A stretch of 64,000 bases of DNA, from assembly GCA_036927565.1 (NCBI GenBank), contig JAYESD010000005.1, forward strand, positions 11,128,565-11,192,564. Reading direction: 5' to 3'. The notes beneath the pieces are model-generated. The model was given only the letters and a program-made list of their open reading frames with translations, did not search any database and was not told the origin of the DNA. A program made the translations under genes and the position numbers. Positions 53,138 to 64,000 of the stretch are shown here, in pieces. Position 1 is the stretch's first letter; each line of letters opens with the position of its first letter. Source of the stretch: Tuctoria greenei (Eukaryota > Streptophyta > Magnoliopsida > Poales > Poaceae).

Positions 53138-54639
53138 TTGTAATCCGAACCACGCACAGAAAATGTGCAAATGTAATTTATATTATATATAAATTGTTGA
53201 ATTACAATAGTGTTCTCAAATATTCACATAAGACATACTTTTTCATCAACACAAAGAAGATAAAAAACTATAGCTTCAATAGAATCTACCGGTTCTTCAC
53301 TCCATCTCTAGTCCTAACAATTGTAACTATTTCTTTTCATCCATTCTTCTTAGCCATCTACAAGGAACTTTGATCACGAAAAGACTCAACCTGTCCAGCA
53401 CATACAGGATCAAGAAATGCAGCCGAAAAGACACTGACACCCTGGAACAAAAATATATTAAACTAATCATGCAGAAGTAAAATACACAGGTGTGTTTTTT
53501 TCTTCTGGCAATGAGTTGAGCTCAGGTTATGATACATGAACACAAGTGCAGATTGAGGAAGAAATCCATTTCAACTCTACTACTTACAGGAGAAATTCAT
53601 CTGCTGCAATATAGATCATAACATGTGATTCGCTCTATGTAAATAAAGATCATATACAGGTCATGTTATAATACAGCCATGTTGAATATACGTGAGCTAA
53701 GCATGTCTAAGAAAGTAGAGTGTATTGATGAACAAAAAATCAACAGAAAACTATGAGAAAGCAATGAGGCAGAAAAAAAAGCTATAGCCAAGTTATTCCA
53801 CCTGTGTTCCGCTGTCGCAATGGAGCTAATCAGACAAGTTTTTGAACCTCTGTTCTGGTGTGGCAAAGGAGCAATAGCAACCTGCAATATCAAAGGAGCA
53901 AATCAGACTACATGACTTCTTTGCATCATACAAGAAAATAATTACACAATTTGTATCTACACAACTCTAGCTGTAATGACAAGTTATTTTATACAAACGA
54001 TCCAGTCACTTTGCATATTCCCCTTGTTGATTATGCGCCAGATCAGAAAACTGTTGTGTTTGTGAATAACGTGTCACTAGCCGGAGGTAACCAAATTTTC
54101 TCAAATCTCATCTGTCCAACAACCGGATTATTATAGTGAAAACAGAGACTGGATGGAAGTCATAACTGTAACATACCTTTGGAAAGGGGGTATATTTTGT
54201 TGTTAGTTTTTTTGCCATCTTGGTTCCCTTAACCTTCCCAACAACCGGATTATTATTTTCATGTCATCATAAGAAATATAACACAATGACCGGCCAGAGT
54301 ATGAACATGGATGGATTCCATAAATAAACTTTAATTACCTTCTTCACAAGCTTTCGGCGAGCAGTATCGTCTTTCTGCAGTATCGTCTTTCTGTGCCAAC
54401 TCTGCATTTCCTGCAGTTTTCATCTTCTCCTAGAAGAGAAGGCCGGCCAAAAATTGGTTACAACAAACCAGTAAGAAGGTTGACATTACACGGCTAGTAG
54501 ATCTAGGAGCTAAGATGAGTAATGACTAGTAACTAAAATCAGCGTGTTCATTCGTCGTCCAGCACAAAACGATCCGCGAGATGTGAAACAAAAAGTGTGA
54601 TAGGTATAGGCGGAGGAGCGGGGAGTAGGTGGTCCAAGA
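53138..54639 (-). pseudogene. Possible host exons of an unrecognised gene (weak)
   Basis: On the minus strand, candidate exons have good splice edges: CTTCTAG|GAGAAGATG...GAAGAAG|GTAATT (about 54339-54430), TTTCCAAAG|GTATG (near 54178), ATTGCAG|GTTGC (near 53883) and TTGTTCCAG|GGTG (near 53445). The first encodes EKMKTAGNAELAQKDDTA but contains an exact 16-bp tandem duplication (54361-54376 and 54377-54392) that shifts the frame. No family is recognised; this may be a broken gene or a non-coding RNA. Confidence 0.3.
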
Positions 54640-54772
54640 TCACGAGGAGACGGTGCGGGAGGCGCCTGGGTCGGGGGAGCTGATGAGGACGGCGAGCAGG
54701 AGCACGCAGGAGAGGGCGGGGAGGAGGGACAACGCGAGGCGCACCCACCACGGGCACTGCTGCCACCGCCGC
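54640..54772 (-). pseudogene. Host coding fragment with a membrane helix, cut by element C
   Basis: Read leftward from the LTR boundary: RRWQQCPWWVRLALSLLPAL then SCVLLLAVLISSPDPGA, ending at TGA 54640-54642. A basic/aromatic stretch followed by about 22 hydrophobic residues looks like the N-terminal anchor of a type II membrane protein, but the frame stops soon after and the start is lost to the insertion. High GC fits a grass exon. No family assigned. Confidence 0.4.
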
Positions 54773-55638
54773 TGTCAGAGTCTGGTTCCAGCAATTCTCC
54801 TGGTACTACCGTTGGTAGCCCATGGAGTTTGTAGTTCGGTAATGGGCGCGCAAAGATTCAGAACACGATGGCAAATAGACACAAGGATTTACGTGGTTCG
54901 GGCCGCCTAAGCGTAATACCCTACTCCACGGGGAGTGTAGTTGTTGTATTGAGCGTCTGAGCACTTGTGAGTGTGTGTCAGAGCTGAGTGTGGGCGAGGT
55001 CTCGAAGAACCGTCCTTGTGTATCGTTCGACCAGTCCTTTTATAGTACAAGGACTGGTCGTTACACCGTTAGCCTAGCTCGACATGTGGCCCTGGCGGTT
55101 ACTGATGCTTAATACACAATTAATGAGGTTAATTACCCTTAATAGCGTGGTAACAGGCCTTGACAGTGTCGTTACTGGTATTAAGGGCCTTCCGATTGTG
55201 TGTCATTAATATGGTATTAATGACACTTAATCAGGTCTCGAAGTCTTTGATTGTCCCTTGAAGGTCCGAGCCGTTGGGGGTCCACCAGTCTGATTGTTGA
55301 GGCTGAAGGTCTGGCGGTTGGACACGTGGTAGCTTCAGAGCTTTCGGTCAGGGACGGGTAGGTCCGGTGCAGATGTAAACGTGTCGGTACTGTAGCTTCC
55401 CTCTGTCGGTGGTTAGGTTCGGAGGTGCCGCGCAGGTATTTAGCCCAGAGCTTTCCCATGTGTGGGACGTAGCTCCGGTGGCTGTATACACGTGGCAGCA
55501 CCGGGACTAACCATAGAAGGGAGGCAGGTCCGGTCCCGTATGACACGTGGGGCCTTCGGAGATCTTCAACTCAGACAGGTGAAGTTCCTTTGGTCTTTTT
55601 GCAGTCCCAAGGGGTATACAATACGCAGGGTACTGACA
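54773..55638 (-). repeat. 3' LTR of element C (866 bp)
   Basis: On the minus strand it starts TGTCAGTACCC (55638) and ends TCTGACA (54773). TATAAAAGG (minus strand) is near 55036-55044. The shared block with B and F around 54880-54940 (GTGGTTCGGGCCGCC, CGTAATACCCTACTCCACGG) is the transcript leader. ACGTG words occur near 55325, 55378, 55489 and 55542. Confidence 0.88.
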
Positions 55639-56175
55639 GTGGCCCCCTGGGCCCACCTCTGAAAGAGACCTTTTGGATGAAGTCGTTCTGCCGGATGTGG
55701 GTCCAACCTTCGGTTTTTGAGCCGTGTCTTCAAGGGTCTTTGGATGTACCGTTGGCGGTAGTTCGCAATTAAACCAATATCGCGTGGCACATCCAGGATG
55801 CGGCAGGTGAGATTTGAGCGTGCAGATCTCACGCAATTGAAGGTCGTCGGTTCCTGATACAAAAACCATATCGGTTCCGCGCGCCTTGTTAGGCCGCCGC
55901 CCTCAGGATTCCTGCCTTTCATGATGACAACCGTTCGCCTGGGGTAAGGACATCGACTTGATCGTCGGGGTGGCCTCGGGCCCCCTTGTCACTGGCGTGG
56001 TGAAGTTTTTGAACTGTATCGTCGGCTCCTCTACAGTTTCCATCCAAGCGTTGCAGGGGCTTACTTAAGAAGGAAAGTGTGCATCGTTTGGAGATCCTTT
56101 ACGCTTCCATTTGAACTTGCGCTTGAATCCTCCAAACTTTAGCCAGCTTTTCATCTCTCGCCCCGTTGTGTTGCG
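55639..56175. promoter_or_regulatory. Polypurine tract and aORF upstream region of element C
   Basis: GCCCAGGGGGCCAC (minus strand, 55639-55652) abuts the LTR. TTACTTAAGAAGGAAAG at 56061-56077 lies about 105 bp upstream of the aORF ATG, the motif shared with B and F. Confidence 0.6.
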
Positions 56176-57530
56176 ATGGAGTTGGGACTCCACAAGAGCC
56201 GCCTTAAGACCGATGGTGATCTGAAGAAGGTCCGGGCCCTCATGGGGTGGTCTAGTGACTCCTTCAATCACCTGATCCACACTGGCAAGCTTCCGTTCAA
56301 GAAGGATCACGCTGGCGACATGGTGTACTTCTCCGCGTATGCCATGGTGGGACTGATCCCACCCTTCTCCACTTTTCTCTTGATGCTGCTAGACTTCTAT
56401 GGTCTGCAGCTGTACCACCTTGGCCCCCACTCCATTCTTCTAGTGTCGATCTTTGTCCACTTCTGCGAGATGTGGGTGGGCATTCCCCCCTGCATCGAGC
56501 TCTTCCGCACCTTCTTCACCATCCACACCACCAGCAAAAGTGACGAGTACATTGGCTTCTATTATTTTTTGAAGCGCAAGAAGTGCCTGTATAAGTACTT
56601 GCGATCGTTCCCTTCTGGCAAGTAGGACGATTGGAAGAAGGATTGGATTATCATCAAGGCGGAGGAGCATGAGAAGCTGGAGCTGCCCGAAGGCCTCCCC
56701 AACGTCGACACTGAAGCTTGGAGTGATGTTCCGGTACTATTGGACGCCTTCAACCCTGCTCTGACTAGGATTCGCCAATGTGTGGAGGGAAAGGTGACTC
56801 CCCAGGCGGTATTCTGCAACTTCATGGTCAACAGTGGGCTCTGCTGAAGAAGAGGGAGAAGCTTGCCTGGGCCCTCAACAGCGTGATGGACGACGACCGG
56901 ATTAAGACCGGTTTGAAGTCCAACATGGAAGGAGCAGCTTTGGAGTTTCACCTTAATAAGTTCCAACACGACATCGACGTCGAGGGTGACGTCTTGAATC
57001 CGCCGGCGGCTTTCCTCCCTCTGAACATGGAGGCAGAGTTCAGCAGGGAGCTCCGGCGGAAGATGCCAGTGCTTGACGACCTTGGTGAAGTTGAGAGGCG
57101 TCTGATCACCGGGTTGCCGATGCCCGGGGTTTCTGAAGGTGGTCCCCCTTCTGCCCCGAGACAGGGAGTTGAAGTCGAGGGCAAGGGCAAAGAATTGGCT
57201 GAGCCCTCGAGCCGTAAGAGGAAGTTGAAGCACTCTGACGAGAGGTCCGTCAGACCTACTCCTTCCACAGCAGCTCCTTCTCACCGGAGGGGAAGGTCTT
57301 CAACAGCGGCAACTACCCCAGCATCGGCATCTACCTGGGGTACCAGGGCCTACTGAGGGCTCCAGGTCCGGGGGTCCTTCTCAGTCGAGGGGGGCCTCAA
57401 CCAAGGCGATGCCGATGGCAGCAGCAAGCTTCGGGGAACCTTCCAGAGCTACCACGCCAGTGGCGACAGGGTCCGGCCCCGAGCGTCTGCGGAAGAGGTT
57501 CCGTGCTAGCTGGAGCGGAAGCCTTCTGAG
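56176..57530 (+). pseudogene. aORF of element C, exon 1 (putative gypsy-type transposon domain), broken
   Basis: ATG 56176 (MELGLHKSRLKTDGDLKKVR). The core matches B closely: AGDMVYFSAYAMVGLIPPFS, LGPHSILLVSIFVHFCEMWV, EYIGFYYFLKRKKCLYKYLR. A TAG at 56623 replaces Trp of the B protein (GKWNDWKKDW); a shift near 56800-56840 and another stop near 57354 follow. The exon ends CTTCTGAG|GTAAATTT at 57530. Downstream of the core the segments MEAEFSRELRRKMPVLDDLG and SRKRKLKHSDERSVRP are also shared with B. Confidence 0.82.
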
Positions 57531-57606
57531 GTAAATTTGGTTTTTTACCTCAGTTGGTTGTTTTTGCTGTAATCATGTTTTGAGTTTCCTTGTCCTTCAT
57601 CTGTAG

Positions 57607-59668
57607 GGTCCCCAAGAAAGGAGCTGAAGCTCCAGTTCCTGTAGCAGCAGCTGAGGCTGTGCAGGCGGAGGCTCCGGCTCCAATCCCACCGCCGCCCCAT
57701 GTGGTGGCTGAGGTCGCGGCAGCCCCAGCGCCGGCTGTCGTGGTCCTGGACCTCGACTCATCCCCTGAAGCTCCTGTGGTAGCGCCGAACCACGGGAATG
57801 AAGATGTACCAGCGACACCAGCCCCGGAGGTTGAAGCTCCAGTTTTGGATGCTGAGATGATGGATGTTCCGGCCTCAAGGACGTAGGTAGTTGCAGTCAT
57901 GGCCCTAGAGTTGGACGTTGTTGAAGCCCCAACAGTGGAGCCGGTGGTTGACGAAGCCCCAGCGGTAGAGCCGGGTGTTGATGAAGCCCCGGCGGTAGAG
58001 CTGGTGGTTGATGAAGTTCCTGCAGTAAAGACGGTCGTCGAAGAAGTTCTGGAGCCTGAGCCGATTGCTGCAGAAGTGCCGTCGCCCGAGCCCATGAAGG
58101 TCGAAGCGCCAGCGCCTGAGCCGGCGGTGGAGGAGGCGCCAGCATCGAAGCTGGAAGTGGCTTCAGCTCCGGCCGAATCTTCAACGCCTGCCCCGGAGGT
58201 GGTGGTCCCGGAGGTGCCCGCGCCTGAGCCAGGGTGCCAAGATGAAGATGCTGCCCCCTTCCCCCCCCCCCCCCCCCCCCCCCGCGCCTGAGGGGCCAGT
58301 TGTTGATGACTTGGTGGCGGGACCTTCAGAGCCAACTCCGGAGGTCGAAACTTTTGTTGCAGGACCTTCCTCGGCGGAGGCCGGGGTTATCCCGGAGGGC
58401 GGCCCTAGCACCGTGTAAGCTCAGGGGACCGCTCTTGTAGAGTGGGACTCGATTTTTGTTGTAGAGAACCCGCTGGAGCCAGCGGAGAGGACCCCAGCAG
58501 GTCCGGAGTCGATCCCTCTATCGTTGTCTATCGACAACGCCTGCTCCAGTCTTCGTCAAGTGCAGCTGGCTTTCTACCACGACAGCAAGCCCTCGAGGAG
58601 GAGCACCAAACCCTTAGGAGGTGGCGCAACTGACTCCAATTCGAGACCAAGTTGGTGCAAACTAGGTTGGCTGACGACAGGGAGTGGGTGAAGAAGGAGA
58701 AGGCCCGGATGGAGTATTGGGGCTGGCTGCTGGACGAGAGGGAAAGCATGACATGATCCCTTAACAACTAGTCTCGGGCCATCTACGAACAGGTCGTAGC
58801 TGCTAATAATGCAGCGAGTGATCGCCAAGAGAAGCTCGACACCATCCACAACAGCCTCGTCAAGCGACGGGAGGCCCTTGAGGAGCGGGAGAGAAAGCTC
58901 GAAGATGAAGAACAAAAACTCCTGGAGCTGCGGGATGACCTCGTGAAGAGGGAGGAGGAGCTTACTCATAGGCTAACTCTGGGTGACAAGAGTCTCGTAG
59001 AGCGCACCAAGAAGCTGGAGGAGCGCTACGAGAAGGAGGAGAAGAAGGCCTCGCAGCGGGGACAAGACCTCCATAAGAGGGAGGATGAAATTGTTGTCAG
59101 GGAGAAGAAGGTGCGGGGCAGGGAGAAGGACCTGGTCGTCCGCCGGAACAAGATCCACCTCCGAGAGGAGGAGCTTAGTAAAATTGAAAGGCAGGTTGCT
59201 GAAAAGATTCAGCAGAACGCCAAAGAGGTTGAGCGCCTTGCCTAGGAGAATTCGAAGCTTGCGGCAACCAGAAGATCCCTGGAAGAGATGCAAGGCTCGA
59301 GGGCTGTGGAGTCCCAACAAGTTTGGGACTTCTTGGGCAAAGCCAACGATGCGCTGACGCCAATGGGTTTTAGTCTTGTGCGTCCGGATGACGCGGAGCC
59401 AGAGCTGGACTAGGCGTTGCAAGCGTTAAGCTTGGCGGGCAACAAGCTCACCAAGATGGGTGATGTCATCGCGGACTAGCTGGAAACTGAAGGACAGTCT
59501 CTGGTGAAGAACATCATAGAGTTTATGCTGACGTGCTATACAAGCCAGGACCCTCACTTCCCATAGGACCCGATGCTTGAAGGCCCCATCGACAGAAAGG
59601 GGGAAGCCGCCGAAGCCAGCGTGTCGGAGGTTACCCAGAAGAGCGCCTCTTTCTTCCATAGGGTCTAG
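57607..59668 (+). pseudogene. aORF of element C, exon 2 (acidic repeats and coiled coil), broken
   Basis: A proper AG acceptor (ATCTGTAG at 57606) follows a 76-bp intron and gives VPKKGAEAPVPVAAAEAVQA. Pro/Glu/Val repeats (PAVEPVVDEA type, 57900-58250) are more expanded than in B. A 23-base C tract (58261-58283) disrupts the frame, and a TGA near 58291 follows. The coiled coil survives in pieces (RKLEDEEQKLLELRDDLVKR; DKSLVERTKKLEERYEKEEK; VREKKVRGREKDLVVRRNKI) with stops near 59243, 59411, 59477, 59564. The end matches B's FFHRV and stop. Confidence 0.82.
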
Positions 59669-60959
59669 GATTCTCTCTTTGTAGCTCCCACTTGTATTCT
59701 CTCTTCTCTTTCTCCAATTTTGTAATCTCTTGTCTCCAGATAAATGAAATCCAAGTTTTTTATGAATTTTATTTTTTGTCTTCAACACCTTTGTCCCACT
59801 TGGCCCCTGGTAGATGTACACAATTTGATTGTGAACATGTACCAAGAGGATGTAGCACTTTGTTGAAGACTTGCGCGCTTTGAACTTGTAATTTGTAGGT
59901 CCGAAGTCGCCGATAGTAGGGGCCCCCTGAGGTTGTTGGAGCTTAGTAGCTCTGAACAGTGACCCTTGTCAACGCGTAGAGCATCGACGGTTAATCCTCT
60001 AGGGTGTCGGAGCTTGGTAGCTCCGGCAGTGAACACTATCAACACGCGATGCGTCAACAGCAGACCCCACTGGGGAGTCTTCCCACCATCTTTTCTTCAC
60101 GTTGACGGCTGGCCCCTTGGCTTTACCAGAACTTAGTAGCTCCAGCGACGCTCGCTATCAATGTTTGAAACATAGACAACAGGCCACCTTAAGGGATGTC
60201 GGAGCTTTGGTAGCTCCGGCTTCATTCACCATCATCATGAGATCTTTCTTTTTCCTGCACACTGAAGTCAAGAAAAACAGTAAAATCCATTTCCTATCTA
60301 TAACTCAATTGCGACTTACTATTCCCGAGCAATCTTTAGGTCGAACGCAACTCTACATACACTCAAGTGCACTAGATTGTTTTCTCCAGGTCCGATCTTT
60401 TCTGGACTTGCCTTACTTCGGCCTGCCAGGGTGTAGGTAGAGTGGCGTACTTAGGGTGCTGGACCAGGCTAAGTCGATAGCACACTCTGGACCTAGATTG
60501 GCTTGGCGGCATTCATACGAGTAGACCATTAACAATGTTTAGACCCGGAAGAATAGACAACGCAACTCAAATTATACATGAATTCGTCGAGCTAAAGTTT
60601 CTTAAGAATTGCACAACTTTCTTATAGACAAGAAAGAGAAAAATAAAAAATATTGAGCCTGTACAAAATAAATGCACGTGGAGTCTGTTTTCACACAATG
60701 ATGTCTTTCATTATAGGTCCGGGGTACAGGGGAAACAAGTACACTATTAGGGTACGGAACCAGGCTAAGTGTGTTTCGTTTCTCGTTTGACCCAAGGTAG
60801 CTAGCTACACTTTTAGTTCTGATACTGTGACAAGTGTTGCCTGAACTTTGCGGATCTTCTGGGGAAGGTCCGGCTATTCTCCCGAAGGAGCTACCCGACT
60901 CTGTGCAATGACTCTATAACATATATCACATGTAACTACAGACTCACCTCCATGATATT
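59669..60959. other. Pol-aORF spacer of element C
   Basis: No gene. It contains the CGGAGCT...AGCTCCG inverted repeats (about 59938, 60008-60025, 60126, 60200-60218) spaced roughly 70 bp or its multiples, and two 24-bp CTTAG...CTAAG elements (60450-60473, 60746-60769) in reverse orientation, as in B. Confidence 0.7.
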
Positions 60960-62229
60960 AAGCGTAGAACTTACGGAAGTGTTCAATGTTCCAAGGATTA
61001 GGGAGCGGTGTCCCATCCTAGGTTGCCAAGAGAACGCATCCGGGATGGGATACTTTGATCACTCGGAAGGGTCCTTCCCAGATGAGGTAGAGTTTGTTTA
61101 ACCCTTCTCTAGATTGTATTCTCCATAGCACCAGATCGCCTTCCTCGAGCTGTCGGCTGTGAACATGTCTTTGGTGATAGCGCTGAAGAGCTTGGCGGTA
61201 TCGGGCATTCTGAACAGCTGCTGGGCACCTTCCCTCTTCAAGGAGGTCAAGGTCTTCACGTCGGAGCTGGTCCTGCGTGGCATCGTCGAAGGTCCAGCCC
61301 TGGAGCGACCCCAAGGTGATTTCTGGAGGAAGGACTGCTTCAGCTCCGTACACCAGGAAGAAGGGTGTCTCTCCAGTTGACCGGTTTGGAGTTGTCCTGT
61401 TGGCCCACAGTGTGGGCGGAAGCTCTTCGATCCAGTTGGCTCCATGTTTTTTCAGGCGCTCATATGTGCGCGTCTTGAGTCCCTTTAGGATTTCTGCATT
61501 GGCTCTCTCAGCTTGGTCATTGCTTGTCGGGTGAGCTACAGAAGCGTAGCTGACCTCGATGTCGAGGTCTTTGCAATATCCTTGGAATGCAGAGCTTATG
61601 AATTGGGTCCCGTTATCAGTTATGATCTTGTTTGGGACTCCAAATCTGCATACGATGGACTACAAGAAATTGATAGTTGATTGCTTGTTTATTATCACAA
61701 CTGGAGTTTCTTCCGGCCATTTGGTGAACTTGTCAATGGCAACATACAAGAACTTGTAACCTCCGATGGCTCTTGGGAAAGGTCCCAAGATATCCATCCC
61801 CCGCACAGCAAAAGGCCATGTAGGAGGTATCATTTGTAGAGGCCGAGCTGGTGTGTGAATTTGCTTTGCATGGAACTGGCATGCTTCACATTTCTTCACT
61901 AGCTCAGTTGCATCCTGGAGCGCTGTAGGCCAGTAGAAGTCATGCCGGAAGGCTTTACTGACCAGTGTACGGGAAGACGCGTGGTTCCCACACTCGCCTC
62001 CATGGATTTCTGCGAGGAGCTCGTAGCCTTCTTCCCTTGTAATGCACCGCATTAGGATGCTATTGGCACCACACCAGTAGAGATCCCCTTCTACCAGTGT
62101 GTATCTTTTAGCCAATCTAACTATCCAGTCAGCGGATACATTATCTTCAGGAAGGAAGTTGTCTTTCAAGTAGCTCTGGATCTCCGAGATCCATGCATCG
62201 GAACTAACTTGAGGATTTGAGTCTTGCAT
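60960..62229 (-). pseudogene. Pol of element C: integrase
   Basis: 62229 down to about 61800: zinc domain ILMRCITREEGYELLAEIHG, FYWPTALQDATELVKKCEAC; core MDILGPFPRAIGGY, DKFTKWPEE. A TAG at 61660 follows STINFL. The same frame then gives ITDNGTQF, QAERANAEILKGL (DDE residues kept) and GPFRVIKVSHPG near 61050; a stop at 61018 falls just before DGTPLPNPWNIEHF. Role as for B; inactive through stops. Confidence 0.88.
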
Positions 62230-63335
62230 GTTGGGTTGCTCGGAGCTTCCTGCAGCACCTACGACCCTTGATGGACGCCATGGTAACAGGGCTATCGGGA
62301 CCGCCAGCTTCGAAGTGTTGGTGTCGCCCTCAGTTCGACAGGCTGAGCTGTTGGTCTTGACAATCTCCGGACGAAGGTTCCGTTGGGAGCCGGAGCTCCA
62401 GTTGAAGCTTTCGTCGAGAGTTCGTCGGCTTCAGCGTTGTTGAGACGCTGGACATGGCAAAGATCCACGACGTTGAAGTCCTTCTGAAGCTTCTGGACTT
62501 CAAGTAGGTATGCAGCTAGTTGAGGGTTGTTGCAGCAGTATTCACCTTTGACTTGTTTTACAACAAGCTGAGAATCACCCTTTACCAACAGCTTCTTGAC
62601 ACCATACGATAGTGCCACCTTGAGCCCATATATTAGTGCTTCATACCCCGCCATGTTGTTGGTCGCCATGAAGTCAAGGTGAACCATATATTTGACCTTC
62701 TCCCCGGTCGGAATGAGGAGAAGGACTCCAGCTCCGGCCCCCTGCTTCTGCATGGAGCCGTCGAAGTAGAGAGTCCAGTGAGACTGGGTGAAGACCGGAA
62801 CCTTGGGTTCCAACTTCTGCTCACTAGGGTCCCCAGGATTTGATGGAGAGGGGGTCCATTCCACCACGAAGTCCGCCAATGCTTGACTCTTGATCGCTTG
62901 TCTTTGGACGAATTCAAGATCGAACTCGGCAAGTTCCGCCGCCCACTTTGCAATGTTCCCAATAGAGTTGGGATTATGCGAGATTGCACGCAGTGGATAA
63001 GAAGTTACCACTAAAATCTTGTGAGCTTGGAAGTAGTGTTGGAGCTTCCTAGAGGCAATAAGAACTGTGTAGAGCAGCTTATGCACCTCCAGGTACCAAG
63101 TCTTGGCATCATGAAGTACTTCGCTGATGAAGTACACTGGGCGTTGGACTGTCCGGACTCTCCCGAAGGGGCCTGGAGCTTCCTCCACATCAACCCGGAC
63201 CCTCACGGAGGGGTCCGGACCTTGTTCGGGGACCTCCGGGTTCCTGCTGGAGGAACCCGAAGCTTCTTCTGTAGCGACCCGGACCTTCCCTGGGGGGGTC
63301 CGGATCTTGTTACTCTTCAGCAATGACTTCTCCAC
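62230..63335 (-). pseudogene. Pol of element C: tether and RNase H with a lost catalytic Glu
   Basis: RPVYFISEVLHDAKTWYLEV (about 63140), KWAAELAEFDLEFVQRQAIK, TLYFDGSMQKQGAGAGVLL (first Asp), then NNMAGYEALIYGLKVAL where B and the family have T-E-Y-E-A-L: the acidic residue at the active-site position is Gly. KGDSQLVVKQVKG and NNAEADELS keep the other acids. The acidic/Pro repeat insert upstream (63180-63460) corresponds to that of B. Frame shifts separate this block from RT (63310-63335) and from integrase (about 62230-62300). Confidence 0.88.
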
Positions 63336-64000
63336 TTGAAGGAGGTGGCTCCTCTAGCATCTCGCCTTGAGGATCCGGGTCTGGGAGCTGGGACCCAGAC
63401 TTGACTTCAGGTAGCTCCGGACCCTCCCGAAGGGGTCTGGATTCCTGAACTGGAGATGATTGTGGTCTTTCCGCAACCAGGACTATGTTGACAACTTCGT
63501 CAGTTGCGGAAATGTAAAGCAGTAATGGCTCACTAGGATTCGAAGCTACCAAGGTTGGTAGAGTGGTGAGGAGCTGCTTCAGCTCCTGGAATGCCTTTTC
63601 TGCTTGTTCAGACCATTGGAATGGTCCGGACTTCCTCAATAATTTGAAGAAGGGTAGCGCCCATTCTGACAATCTTGAGATGAACCGGCTGAGGGTAGCT
63701 AGACATCCAGTCAGCTTCTGGATGTCCTTGATACGGGCTGGTGGCCGCATGTCTTCAATAGCTTTTATCTTCACCGGGTTTGCTTCTATTCCTCGGTGGT
63801 TCACCAGGAATCCAAGAAGCTTCCCAGAGCTAACCCCGAAGACACACTTGTCCGGGTTCATCTTCGTGCGTGTGACTCGCAACTTGTCGAAGACAGCTTG
63901 CAAGGTGTCAAGGAATGACTCCTTGTTCTTGATCTTGACGACGATGCCATCGATGTACACTTCCACTACATCCCTGATAAGCTCTCCAAAAGTTTTGTAC
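63310..64000 (-). pseudogene. Pol of element C: reverse transcriptase palm/thumb, truncated by window edge
   Basis: VEVYIDGIVVKIKNKESFLD (about 63905-63965) aligns with VEVYVDDIVVKVKNKESLLD in B, so the second Asp of the YVDD box has become Gly and Val has become Ile. Downstream GFLVNHRGIEANPVKIKAIE and KLTGCLATLSRFISRLSEWA match B. The rest of RT, protease, gag and the 5' LTR lie beyond 64000. Confidence 0.9.

Larger units (their letters stand above)
54773..64000 (-). mobile_element. Element C: Tat-type Ty3/gypsy retrotransposon, minus orientation, 5' part beyond window
   Basis: It mirrors B: 3' LTR at 54773-55638, polypurine tract, plus-strand aORF (56176-59668), spacer, then minus-strand integrase, RNase H and RT, the last running off the right edge. 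Protein similarity to B is high throughout, but C has many more stops and shifts, so it is an older insertion or an older lineage. Confidence 0.92.

Noticed and set aside
57550..58335. 261-aa minus-strand open frame in element C (Ala/Ser/Thr-rich)
   Set aside because: It is the complement of the Pro/Glu/Val repeats of aORF exon 2; no independent conservation with B.

Overview
This window is plant nuclear DNA, almost certainly from a grass (monocot). Nearly all of it is transposable elements nested in each other, with a few broken host-gene pieces between them. Evidence: CACTA, Stowaway, Sirevirus-type copia and Tat-type Ty3/gypsy elements of the kinds that dominate large grass genomes; GC-rich exon debris beside AT-rich intergenic DNA; GT..AG introns. 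The species cannot be fixed from sequence alone. No intact host gene, rRNA, tRNA or CRISPR array was seen.

Layout. 1-1849: 3' end of a Ty3/gypsy element (F) whose LTR ends inside the LTR of a degenerate, minus-oriented copia element (A, 1850-8180). A interrupts a carboxylesterase pseudogene (8181-8722). 8723-9779: intergenic DNA with a Stowaway MITE and a TATA-bearing promoter-like stretch. 9780-23780: a CACTA DNA transposon (G) with a minus-strand accessory gene ending in a Ulp1-like protease domain and a divergent plus-strand TNP2 transposase. The transposase is split by a coding-less gypsy derivative (E, 16271-21002) made of expanded tandem repeats. 23800-49660: about 0.8 kb of a CLASSY/DRD1-like SNF2 helicase, minus strand, split by a MITE (24180-24312), a Sirevirus-type copia (D, 24448-36479, target duplication AACTT) and a Tat-type gypsy (B, 36591-49543, 849-bp LTRs). 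49681-54772: copia remnant, second Stowaway, LINE scrap, CACTA-like end, long AT microsatellite and doubtful host exons. 54773-64000: a third Tat-type gypsy (C) in minus orientation, running off the right edge.

How the parts relate. F, B and C carry the same two-part design: gag-pol on one strand and, just inside the 3' LTR, a long antisense gene (aORF) with a plant 'putative gypsy type transposon' domain followed by acidic repeats and a coiled coil. In B the gag-pol is one uninterrupted reading frame broken only by five stop codons, mostly of the C-to-T kind, while the aORF is still fully open apart from a lost splice acceptor. Between the convergent pol and aORF genes lie conserved 24-bp CTTAG...CTAAG elements and tandem hairpins. 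Element E looks like an element that discarded its genes and amplified exactly this module.

The most interesting leads are: the aORF with its conserved upstream motif and spacer hairpins; element E with a higher-order repeat; the CLASSY (RNA-directed DNA methylation) fragment lying antisense directly downstream of a CACTA transposase; and the CACTA Ulp1-domain gene.
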